A DNA stretch of 24,168 nucleotides from Planctomycetaceae bacterium. Its GTDB lineage: Bacteria > Planctomycetota > Planctomycetia > Planctomycetales > Planctomycetaceae. Of the stretch, positions 16,073 through 23,112 are shown piece by piece; positions within the stretch are counted from its first letter, which is position 1, and every line of letters begins with the position of its first letter. The position numbers and the translations under genes are program-made. A model generated the notes under the pieces. That model worked only from the letters and a program-made list of their open reading frames with translations. It did not search any database and was not told the origin of the DNA. The stretch spans positions 1 to 24,168 of the forward strand of contig JALTOP010000098.1 in NCBI GenBank assembly GCA_027000105.1, given 5' to 3'.

Positions 16073-17467
16073 TCAATTCATCAGGCAGTGATTGTTTGCC
16101 ATTGTGATGCCGGAGAGCATCGCTCCCACGATGCCCAGAAAGCCCTGGTCAGTGCCGCAGAGAAACAGGTTTTCCCAATTTGTTGAACCGTCCAGCGACT
16201 TATTTGGCGCACCGTAAACACAACCATTAACGTGACCGGTGTATCGCCTGATCGTCTTGGGCGTGAAGGAATCGGTATCGATAATATGCGTGCGATAGTC
16301 GGGTAGGTGTGCAATCGCGGTTTCCCGAATTTTTCGCACCCATTCAGCTTTGGCATCAACGTATTCCTCGTCAGAAAGGGAAAGCCAATAATCGTGATTG
16401 GCCAACGCTGTCACGCGAATGCAACCTTCTTCAAGTGGGGTTTCGTATTGGAAATTGTTGGGCGAGCAGATAATCCCGCTTTGCAAATCGCAAGGCTCGG
16501 CTGGTTTGCGATACGAAAATCTCTCGCTGTTGTTGAAGAAGATAATCGTTTCGTGGTGTCCCAGGTCCGCCGGCGTCGTGTCGAGGGTATCGATGACCTC
16601 ATTGAAAGTGACATCCCCCGCAACTGGTTCGCAAGACGTTTCTCCTTTGCCGGACGGGCAGGGCGGACAAAGTTGAGACGTTTCCACTGCCCCGGCTGAA
16701 GATAGAATTCGGTCCGCGGTCAGTTGCGTGCCGTCATCCAGCTCCACACCGACCGCTCTGTTGCCATCCGTCAAAATCCGTTTCACGCCTGCTCGTAACC
16801 GTAGCTCTCCTCCCAGTTTTTTGTACTGCCTGACAAGCGTTTTCATGATTGGCTGGACTCCCTTGAAGGGGCGTCCAAAACCTTCCATGAAAATGCTTTT
16901 ATACATCACGACAAACTGATTCAAATCCATGTCGCCTGGCTTGGCGCTACCGTAGAACATCAGTGGGCAGAACAGCATGTCGATCAACATTGCATCGTTC
17001 AAATAGCGTTTGAGTGTTTCCCGGGCAGATTGGGCACTCTGCTGAAGATCGAGTTCATCGAAGTCGAGCAGAAATTGATGCAAACGCGCAAAGTTATCTT
17101 TTTCCGACGGAAAAGCAGCGTTGATCTGTTCGTGCAGAAGCTCAAAATCGTTCGTAAACCGAAGCGTACAGCCCGGGAATTTGATTAACGAACCATTCTG
17201 TTCACACAGCGAAAAATCATCCCAGCGAATACGTAGTTGCCGAAGCAATTTGCTCAACGGCCCGGTTTTCGTCCCCGGCTTTGCATAATTCGTAACCGCA
17301 TGCAAACCGACATCGTGATTACGGCCGCGCAGCCGATAGAACGAATTCAGTCCGCCAATGGTGGTATGGCGTTCCAACACGCAAACCTGCTGATCAAAAT
17401 AAGCGAGCCGAATACCAGCAGCCAGCCCGGAAAGACCGGCTCCGATAATCAGCGTCTCGTAATGCAC
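16073..17467 (-). CDS. CrtI / phytoene-desaturase-like FAD-dependent oxidoreductase
   Basis: This 464-residue flavoprotein of the carotenoid desaturase/isomerase (CrtI, CrtISO, retinol saturase) superfamily has the dinucleotide-binding motif GAGLSGLAAG at residues 9-18 and ends in the family signature NLFLCGTDQGFLGIVGAMLSG. The GGLNSFYRLRGRNHDVGLHAVTNY segment after the ADP-binding strand is also typical. Members desaturate, saturate or isomerise polyene chains. Here the neighbours are a ketosynthase and an ACP and no phytoene synthase is visible, so an acyl or polyene chain on ACP or in lipid is a likelier substrate than a carotenoid. The start is GTG 17467, preceded by AGAGGG, and it gives the normal short N-terminus before the FAD motif. 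It is the last clear gene of the minus-strand operon. Confidence 0.85.
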   Translation of the reverse strand: MHYETLIIGAGLSGLAAGIRLAYFDQQVCVLERHTTIGGLNSFYRLRGRNHDVGLHAVTNYAKPGTKTGPLSKLLRQLRIRWDDFSLCEQNGSLIKFPGCTLRFTNDFELLHEQINAAFPSEKDNFARLHQFLLDFDELDLQQSAQSARETLKRYLNDAMLIDMLFCPLMFYGSAKPGDMDLNQFVVMYKSIFMEGFGRPFKGVQPIMKTLVRQYKKLGGELRLRAGVKRILTDGNRAVGVELDDGTQLTADRILSSAGAVETSQLCPPCPSGKGETSCEPVAGDVTFNEVIDTLDTTPADLGHHETIIFFNNSERFSYRKPAEPCDLQSGIICSPNNFQYETPLEEGCIRVTALANHDYWLSLSDEEYVDAKAEWVRKIRETAIAHLPDYRTHIIDTDSFTPKTIRRYTGHVNGCVYGAPNKSLDGSTNWENLFLCGTDQGFLGIVGAMLSGITMANNHCLMN

Positions 17468-17515
17468 AACAAACCCTCTGAAATTTTATGACAAATCGAA
17501 GATTTTTCCCGACAG

Positions 17516-17905
17516 TCATCCGTTCTGTTCTTCCCACCATTTATGCAAATCGGGGTTGATGCGTTTCCAGCATACGCCGTGATAAGATGGCTTGCGCATC
17601 TCAATTGCAATAACAGTTCCTGTTGCAAACAAGGATAACGTGATTGCAATTGGCCAACCAGGAATTTCAGTCACAACTGTACTCGCAACAACTGCAACAA
17701 ACAGGCCTGCCCACACCAACTCCAAAGAACGTGATACGCGAAAGACATTGCAGAAAAGGAAAAAATGCCCAACCACAAATGCAACGACAAAACCGCCCCA
17801 CATTATTTGCTGCCAACTTATAACGGACACCGCCGCACCAACAACCAGCACAACAGAATCGAGCACAGAAAATCTGAAGCCCGGCTGGAACTTTGGTTCG
17901 GTCAT
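17516..17905 (-). CDS. Four-TM membrane protein of unknown function
   Basis: This 129-residue protein has four hydrophobic segments at about residues 14-30, 34-52, 62-78 and 83-100, and a short polar C-terminal tail rich in Trp and Pro (MRKPSYHGVCWKRINPDLHKWWEE). I do not recognise a described family. The frame can be extended to a TTG at 17959, but ATG 17905 places the start just before the first helix, so I prefer it. It lies between the ACP gene and the FAD enzyme gene on the same strand, 48 bp before the latter, so a role in the same lipid pathway is likely. It could hold the soluble enzymes at the membrane or handle the product, but this is inference only. Confidence 0.65.
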   Translation of the reverse strand: MTEPKFQPGFRFSVLDSVVLVVGAAVSVISWQQIMWGGFVVAFVVGHFFLFCNVFRVSRSLELVWAGLFVAVVASTVVTEIPGWPIAITLSLFATGTVIAIEMRKPSYHGVCWKRINPDLHKWWEEQNG

Positions 17906-17996
17906 GACTTCAGAAACCCCGCTGGCAGAGTGCGTGGTGAAGCACTCTGTATCTCCCAAAACATATATGTCAAGCTGGAAAGGCTAACCTACGTTT

Positions 17997-18248
17997 TTAC
18001 ACATCTTTGAGAACGGGCGTCAAATAGGCAACGGTACTTTCCATCGTGCCGAGGTGGTGATAATCTTCTTCGGGGATTTGCACACGGTACGCCTTGCGCA
18101 ATTCCATGACGATATCCAGAAAATCCATCGAATCGAGTTCCATCTGTTCACGAAACGGAACCGAGTCGTCGAGTGAAGAAAGGTCTTCGTCAGGAGCAAT
18201 TTTTTTGAGGATATCCAGAATAACCTGCCGAATTTCTGCCGGGGCCAT
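17997..18248 (-). CDS. Acyl carrier protein
   Basis: This 83-residue acidic four-helix carrier has the phosphopantetheine site in MELDSMDFLDIV. The serine stands in D-S-M rather than the usual D-S-L. The overall length and helix pattern fit AcpP-like proteins. A TTG five codons upstream (18263) is also possible, but GGAG about 9 bases before ATG 18248 favours the ATG. It sits 43 bp after the ketosynthase gene. The dedicated pairing with that enzyme suggests a specialised chain rather than bulk fatty acid synthesis, for which a separate fab cluster would be expected elsewhere. Confidence 0.88.
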   Translation of the reverse strand: MAPAEIRQVILDILKKIAPDEDLSSLDDSVPFREQMELDSMDFLDIVMELRKAYRVQIPEEDYHHLGTMESTVAYLTPVLKDV

Positions 18249-18291
18249 GCAATCTTTCTCCAACTAATCTTATTGTTTGAAAAGAACGAAA

Positions 18292-19542
18292 TTATTCTTC
18301 GTATTTTTTGACGATCACAACCGAATTAATCCCGAGCATTCCGAAAGAATTGTTCAGAATCGTTTTAATTCCTGTTTTTGATTTTGGATGATTGGCGACA
18401 ATTTGATCCATTGCACATCTCGGATCAATCTCATCCAGGTTGATTGTAGCGTGAATCGCGTCATCTTCAAACGAAGGGATATTCCCGAGCAATTCCAACG
18501 CACCGGCTGCTCCCATCGCGTGACCGATAAAGCTTTTCGTATTATTGATGCAGGTATCGCTGCACTGTCCGAAAACATTCCGCAACGCCTTGGTCTCCTC
18601 GATATCGCCCTGTTCAGTTGCGGTTGCGTGACTGCTGACAATATCAATATCTTGCGGATTCAAATTCGCCCGTTTCAAGGCGAGTCGAATACACTGTTCC
18701 TGTCGGGCTGAATCGGGCAGGACAAAGTCTGTTGCATCCGAATTCATCGCGTAACCGATAATTTCACCGTAAATTTTTGCTCCACGTTTCAGGGCATCGG
18801 GCAGCCGCTCGACAGTGCAAATCCCGCCTCCTTCTGCGACGACAATCCCATTGCGAGCGGTATCGAATGGCCTGCTTGCCTTGGTTGGATCTTCGTGGAC
18901 GGCTAATGCTCCCTGGCTGTGAAAGGCCGCAAAAATACCGAATGTGTGGATACTTTCCGACACCCCACCTGCAATCGCCAGGTCGACTTCGTTTAGACGA
19001 AGCATCTGGACGGCTTGAATCAATCCCGCATTCCCGGCTGCACACGCTGCTCCCAACGTGAGGTGCGGGCCGGTTATCCCCATGTTGATCGTCACTTCCC
19101 CTGCGGGATTGTTGGCGACCGTTCGTGGGTTGTGATGATGCGTCCAGACCGTTGTATCGTAGTCGAACTGGGATATTTCATAGACTTCGTTTTCCGTTTC
19201 GACGTTGCCATGCTCGGTAATGCCGAGATAGACACCGACACGGTCCTTATCGGTCTTTTCCCAATCGATTCCCGCGTCGTTGACCGCTTCGTTGGCACAG
19301 TAGACAGAAATCGAACCGACGCGCGTTCCTCGGCGTAACTCTTTCCTCTTCTGATACTTAAGTGTGTCAAAATCGCAAACACCTGCCAAAACGTCGCCGA
19401 TGTATCGCGTTTTGTACGGGCGTACACCAGACCGCCCGGCGAGAAGATTCTCGCGGAATTCTGCAAGGTTATTGCCATTCGGAGAGGTCAGTCCGATACC
19501 GGTTATTACAATCCGTTGAGAATAGTCATTCCCGTTAGTCAT
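18292..19542 (-). CDS. FabF-like beta-ketoacyl-ACP synthase
   Basis: This 416-residue thiolase-fold condensing enzyme has the full catalytic set: C167 in GAACAAGNAG, H305 in SSHATATEQGD, K336 and H341 in KSFIGHAMGAAGA. Positions match KAS II enzymes closely in spacing (C163, H303, K335 and H340 in E. coli FabF). The sequences around the residues are unusual: GAACAAG in place of TACATG-like, and HATAT in place of HGTGT. These suggest a specialised clade. It condenses malonyl-ACP with a growing acyl-ACP. It is the first gene of the minus-strand operon and is divergent from feo, with a 430-bp gap between the two start codons. A chain-length-factor role is unlikely because the cysteine is present. 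Confidence 0.92.
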   Translation of the reverse strand: MTNGNDYSQRIVITGIGLTSPNGNNLAEFRENLLAGRSGVRPYKTRYIGDVLAGVCDFDTLKYQKRKELRRGTRVGSISVYCANEAVNDAGIDWEKTDKDRVGVYLGITEHGNVETENEVYEISQFDYDTTVWTHHHNPRTVANNPAGEVTINMGITGPHLTLGAACAAGNAGLIQAVQMLRLNEVDLAIAGGVSESIHTFGIFAAFHSQGALAVHEDPTKASRPFDTARNGIVVAEGGGICTVERLPDALKRGAKIYGEIIGYAMNSDATDFVLPDSARQEQCIRLALKRANLNPQDIDIVSSHATATEQGDIEETKALRNVFGQCSDTCINNTKSFIGHAMGAAGALELLGNIPSFEDDAIHATINLDEIDPRCAMDQIVANHPKSKTGIKTILNNSFGMLGINSVVIVKKYEE

Positions 19543-19902
19543 CAGGGATTCCGCTTGCCTGTTTATATGGCCGCTCGATATGTGCGTATTGGATTTTCTA
19601 AAGTCGACAGTGAGAAAGTAACGCTTCGAGTCCGCACGAACAAGTTATCGCGACTACGAAATCAGAGGATTCAGGCTTATTTTCTGCCAGTTTCCCTCAT
19701 TGTAGGCCAATGCAATCTATTCGCGTGAACACTTCCCGGTAAGTATCATATTCACCGGATAATGACCTTAACTCCTCTGCTAACAGCATGTTACGTCTTG
19801 GGGGCGTTAAATCTTCTGCGTAGTCGAATATGAGAGGGGGTAACATGGACCTGCTTGTCAGAAATATTCTGTAAAATTCCTTATTTTTAGATGGGACGAA
19901 TC
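19543..19902. other. Intergenic region between the ketosynthase operon and feo
   Basis: This divergent gap should hold the promoter of the minus-strand operon, but no convincing -35/-10 pair was found for it. A 72-codon frame at 19697-19915 (minus) is present but has no recognisable product and no good ribosome binding site, so it is not called as a gene. Confidence 0.5.
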
Positions 19903-19931
19903 TTGCAGCTGCCATCTGGACGACCTAGAAT
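19903..19931 (+). promoter_or_regulatory. Sigma70-like promoter of the feo operon
   Basis: TTGCAG (19903-19908) and TAGAAT (19926-19931) are separated by exactly 17 bp and lie about 42 bp upstream of the first feoA start. Transcription would begin near 19938, inside or next to the Fur-box-like palindrome. Confidence 0.45.
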
Positions 19932-19939
19932 AATGCAAC

Positions 19940-19954
19940 TGAGATTGAGTCTCA
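19940..19954. promoter_or_regulatory. Fur-box-like operator before the first feoA
   Basis: TGAGATTGAGTCTCA has 5-bp perfect arms (TGAGA/TCTCA). It agrees with the 15-base Fur 7-1-7 core TGATAATGATTATCA at 11 of 15 positions. It overlaps the expected transcription start, so a bound repressor would block the promoter. Iron control by Fur is well known for feo operons in other bacteria. Confidence 0.5.
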
Positions 19955-19972
19955 CTTTCACGCATGGGATGA

Positions 19973-20233
19973 ATGAAAATGCTCGAAGAAGCCTCTGTTT
20001 TGCCGTTGGATTCGCTGCAACCGGGTGAATTGGCCACGATTGTGGACATTTCTGGTGATCATAGCACGGTCAATCGGTTGGAAGAGATGGGGATCCGTCG
20101 TGGCTCTCGAGTGTTGGTGAAGAATCAGAATGGGGCTTTGCTGCTCAACGTGGATGGTCGCGATGTGATGTTGCGATGTAGCCAGGCGGTTATGATTCTT
20201 GTCACCCTCGCTGCTTCCCTGCCAGTTGTTTAA
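19973..20233 (+). CDS. feoA: FeoA-like ferrous iron transport protein, copy 1
   Basis: This 86-residue SH3-like protein shows the FeoA pattern LDSLQPGELATIVDISGD near the N-terminus, then RLEEMGIRRGSRVLVKNQNG and a C-terminal VMLRCSQAVMILV strand. FeoA is a small cytoplasmic partner thought to support the GTP-driven iron channel FeoB. Starts at 19973 or two codons later (19979) are equally possible. It is the first gene after the Fur-box-like site and is followed by a second feoA. Its sequence is quite different from that copy, so the two likely do not replace each other. Confidence 0.85.
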   Translation: MKMLEEASVLPLDSLQPGELATIVDISGDHSTVNRLEEMGIRRGSRVLVKNQNGALLLNVDGRDVMLRCSQAVMILVTLAASLPVV

Positions 20234-20251
20234 TTGAGCCCGTTATTCGAT

Positions 20252-20266
20252 TGAGACTGAATCTCC
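20252..20266. promoter_or_regulatory. Second, weaker Fur-box-like site before the second feoA
   Basis: TGAGACTGAATCTCC resembles the upstream site TGAGATTGAGTCTCA and matches the Fur core at 10 of 15 positions. It lies 54 bp before the ATG preferred for the second feoA. It may give that gene its own iron-controlled start. Confidence 0.3.
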
Positions 20267-20319
20267 CGGTTTTCCCGTTTTCTTCCGTTTTCCCGCCTTT
20301 TGTCAAATCTGCCGAGAAA

Positions 20320-20544
20320 ATGCCAACTCTCAAGACCTTGAACGTAGGTGATCAGGCGACGATTTCACATATTGATGGAACCGATGCGATCGCGATGCGA
20401 TTGATGGAAATGGGGCTTTTTGAGGGGGAAACGATTCGTTTTATGGGCAAAGCTCCGATGGGTGATCCGCTGGAGTATGAGGTGTGCGGCTGTAAAATTT
20501 CGCTACGTTTGTCGGAGACGGAGAGAGTTCATATTGTCTCGTAA
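20320..20544 (+). CDS. feoA: FeoA-like ferrous iron transport protein, copy 2
   Basis: This 74-residue protein shows the FeoA signature LKTLNVGDQATISHI, then RLMEMGLFEGETIRFMGKAPMGDPLEYEVCGCKISLRLSE. This copy is closer to the common FeoA form than the first (GDPLEYEV...ISLR). The frame can be opened at TTG 20251, but that would put 23 unlike residues in front and overlap the second Fur-like site, so ATG 20320 is chosen. It precedes feoB by 77 bp. Confidence 0.87.
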   Translation: MPTLKTLNVGDQATISHIDGTDAIAMRLMEMGLFEGETIRFMGKAPMGDPLEYEVCGCKISLRLSETERVHIVS

Positions 20545-20621
20545 CATCGAAATAGCATTGAAATAGCTTCCCCAGAGTATCGATTGAAAATGCTGGCGTA
20601 TCTTGTGAATGAGCTTCTATC

Positions 20622-22874
20622 ATGTCGAAATCCGCTTCTGATGAATCTGCTGGACGGGCTGAAGTTGTTTCACTTGACTCAAACAGTAAATTGACCTTTG
20701 CGCTGATCGGCAACCCGAACACAGGGAAAAGTACGCTGTTCAATGCGCTGGCAGGCATGAGGGCGAGGGTCGGGAATTATCCCGGGGTGACGGTCGAGAA
20801 AAAAGTCGGCAATTTCCGATATCGAGACCATGAGATTGAATTGATCGACTTGCCGGGTACTTACAGTCTTTCTCCGAGAACGGCTGATGAGATGGTTTCC
20901 GTACGTGTTCTGCTTGGTTCACAAGGCCGGAGTGATCCTCCTGACGCAGCAATCTGTATTATTGACGCCACTCATTTGCAAAGGCATCTCTATTTGCTCA
21001 GTCAACTGCTCGATTTGGGGATTCCTACGATTCTCGTGTTGAATATGTGGGATGAAGTTCAGAAGCAGAATCTGGAGATTGATGTCAAAACTTTGGAACA
21101 GCGACTCGGCATTCCTGTTGTCGCCGCTAGTGCCAGAAGCGGTCTCGGCATTCCCGAATTGAAGGATAAAATGATCGCACTGTTGGCGAATCATCAATCT
21201 GCGGGCGAATCGAAATCGGATCATCTGGAGCTGTTTCCCGAAAATTTTCGGCGGGCACGCGCGGAGATTTCCCGTATCATTCAGGAAAAGGCAGCGCAGC
21301 GGATTCCCGAATATCTCGCAGAACGATTACTGCTTGACATCAATGGGGAAACCGAACGGGAAATCCTGAAGGAAAACGACGAGCTCGCAAAGATATTGCA
21401 ATCGAAACGGGAAGAACTGAAGCAGGACGGTTGTCCGATTCCCGCGATTGAACCACGTGTGCGCTACGGTTGGGCCAGAGAAGTGCTCGAAGGAGTTATT
21501 CAGCGGCCAGAAACGCCTGTTGAGCAGCGCGGCAGTTCACTGGATCGCTGGTTAACGCATCGCTTTGTCGGGCCTGCGGTTTTTGCCGTGATTATGCTGT
21601 TGATGTTTCAGGCTATTTATACCTGGGCCGGTCCGTTGATGGATGGAATCGAGTATATTCAGGATGAGATCAGTGGATCGATTACCGGTGTGATGCCGCC
21701 GGGAGCATTTCGCAGTTTACTGACGGACGGCATTGTGGCCGGGGTTGGATCGGTCGTTGTGTTTCTGCCTCAGATATTGATTCTCTTTTTCTTCATTGCA
21801 ATTCTTGAGGATTGTGGATACATGGCGCGGGCGGCGTTTTTGATGGACCGCGTCATGACAAAAGTCGGCTTGAGCGGCAAAGCGTTTGTGCCGATGATCT
21901 CCTCGTTCGCCTGTGCAGTCCCCGGAATCATGGCTGCCCGCACGATTGAAGATCGTAAAGAACGATTCGTGACGATCCTGGTCGCCCCGTTGATGAGTTG
22001 TTCCGCCCGCTTGCCTGTTTACCTGCTGATGATCAACGCGTTTGTTCCCCAGCGATCGATATGGGGAGGCTTCGTTTCGCTGCAGGCGTTTGTGCTGTTC
22101 TGTTTTTACTTACTCGGTGTTCTGGTGGCGATTCCGGTTGCCTGGATATTGAAAAAGACCTGGTTTAAGGGGGAAGTCGCTCCGTTCGTGATGGAACTGC
22201 CCAACTTCAAATGGCCCTCGTTTCGCGTTGTCTTTTTTCGTGTCTGGGATCGAGGGCGTTCTTTTCTGAAGCAGGCGGGAACGCTGATTTTTCTGACAAC
22301 AATTATCGTCTGGGCGGCCGGTTATTTTCCCGGCGATCGTACAGAGTTGAATCAGGTGAAGGGGCTTCTCGAAAGTGGCAAGCTTTCGGAAGATCGTATT
22401 GCCCAAGAGATATTTGAACAGCGAAACCGTGAACTATCAGCGCAACTTCTGAATTCCAGTTTTCTGGGTTCTGCAGGACATGCGATTGAGCCGGTTGTCA
22501 GGCCGTTGGGGTGGGACTGGCGAATCGGGATGGGAGCGATTGCGTCCTTTCCGGCTCGTGAAGTCATCATTGGAACCCTGGGGACAATTTACAGCCTGGG
22601 CGGTGATGTCGACGAGAAAGATTCCGGCCTGATTGAAAAGATGCACGCCGCCCGCAAAGCCGATGGCAGCCCTGTTTATAATATACCGGTTGCATTGTCG
22701 GTGATGGTCTTTTTCGCTCTGTGTGCCCAATGTGGCGCGACCTTGATGGTAATGCGGCAGGAAACAAATTCCTGGAAATGGCCTCTGTTCGCATTTACTT
22801 ATATGACAACCCTGGCGTACCTTGGAGCCTTTGTTACGTATCAGATTGGTATGATAATCCTACCTGCAGCGTAA
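20622..22874 (+). CDS. feoB: Ferrous iron transporter FeoB
   Basis: This 750-residue protein has the full FeoB plan. The N-terminal G domain carries G1 at 30-37 (GNPNTGKS), G3 at 76-79 (DLPG), G4 at 141-144 (NMWD) and G5 around 170-172 (SAR). A helical regulatory domain follows to about 300. Next is the polytopic membrane part with the two Gate halves and the conserved CAVPGIMAARTIEDRKERF pore segment. The C-terminal Gate has ALCAQCGATLMVMRQE. It imports Fe2+ across the inner membrane, driven or gated by GTP. No domain is missing and the length is normal. It sits after two feoA genes and before a small Cys-rich gene, so the operon is complete in the Feo sense. Confidence 0.96.
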   Translation: MSKSASDESAGRAEVVSLDSNSKLTFALIGNPNTGKSTLFNALAGMRARVGNYPGVTVEKKVGNFRYRDHEIELIDLPGTYSLSPRTADEMVSVRVLLGSQGRSDPPDAAICIIDATHLQRHLYLLSQLLDLGIPTILVLNMWDEVQKQNLEIDVKTLEQRLGIPVVAASARSGLGIPELKDKMIALLANHQSAGESKSDHLELFPENFRRARAEISRIIQEKAAQRIPEYLAERLLLDINGETEREILKENDELAKILQSKREELKQDGCPIPAIEPRVRYGWAREVLEGVIQRPETPVEQRGSSLDRWLTHRFVGPAVFAVIMLLMFQAIYTWAGPLMDGIEYIQDEISGSITGVMPPGAFRSLLTDGIVAGVGSVVVFLPQILILFFFIAILEDCGYMARAAFLMDRVMTKVGLSGKAFVPMISSFACAVPGIMAARTIEDRKERFVTILVAPLMSCSARLPVYLLMINAFVPQRSIWGGFVSLQAFVLFCFYLLGVLVAIPVAWILKKTWFKGEVAPFVMELPNFKWPSFRVVFFRVWDRGRSFLKQAGTLIFLTTIIVWAAGYFPGDRTELNQVKGLLESGKLSEDRIAQEIFEQRNRELSAQLLNSSFLGSAGHAIEPVVRPLGWDWRIGMGAIASFPAREVIIGTLGTIYSLGGDVDEKDSGLIEKMHAARKADGSPVYNIPVALSVMVFFALCAQCGATLMVMRQETNSWKWPLFAFTYMTTLAYLGAFVTYQIGMIILPAA

Positions 22875-22923
22875 CCTTTGTAACGTAACCTTCGTCCTGT
22901 ATATCTGCTGAAGGAGGGCCGAT

Positions 22924-23112
22924 ATGATCGATTGGCAAACACTTCTCAGCTTGCTGATTGTTGCAGCGGCGGCCATTCAGTTGGCACGTTTGCTGATGGG
23001 CAAAAAGACCAAATGTAGCAATTGTAGTGATCGTTGTTATGCGCAAAAGGGCGAAAAGGAATCGCTGGTTCAACTCGAAGATCTGGGGCATTCCCGAAAG
23101 GTTCAGTCATGA
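22924..23112 (+). CDS. FeoB-associated Cys-rich small membrane protein
   Basis: This 62-residue protein has one transmembrane helix (about residues 5-25) followed by a basic stretch and C31-x-x-C34-x3-C38, then a polar tail. This fits the FeoB-associated Cys-rich membrane protein group, which is often found in the FeoC position. It is not the winged-helix FeoC. A near-perfect Shine-Dalgarno AAGGAGG (22911-22917) stands 6 bases before ATG 22924. The cysteines could bind Fe2+ or an Fe-S cluster, but this is inference. The stop overlaps the start of the SGNH hydrolase gene (ATGA, 23109-23112). Confidence 0.8.
   Translation: MIDWQTLLSLLIVAAAAIQLARLLMGKKTKCSNCSDRCYAQKGEKESLVQLEDLGHSRKVQS

Noticed and set aside
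19697..19915. 72-codon minus-strand frame in the ketosynthase/feo gap
   Set aside because: It has no recognised product and no Shine-Dalgarno, and its 5' end runs into the putative feo promoter -35 region. Chance is more likely, though conservation in relatives could revive it.
20251..20319. N-terminal extension of the second FeoA from TTG 20251
   Set aside because: The extra 23 residues have no FeoA similarity and overlap the Fur-like site. ATG 20320 gives the normal length.
22870..22895. Repeated CGTAACCTT after feoB
   Set aside because: Two 9-bp copies in direct order with no further structure, so likely chance.
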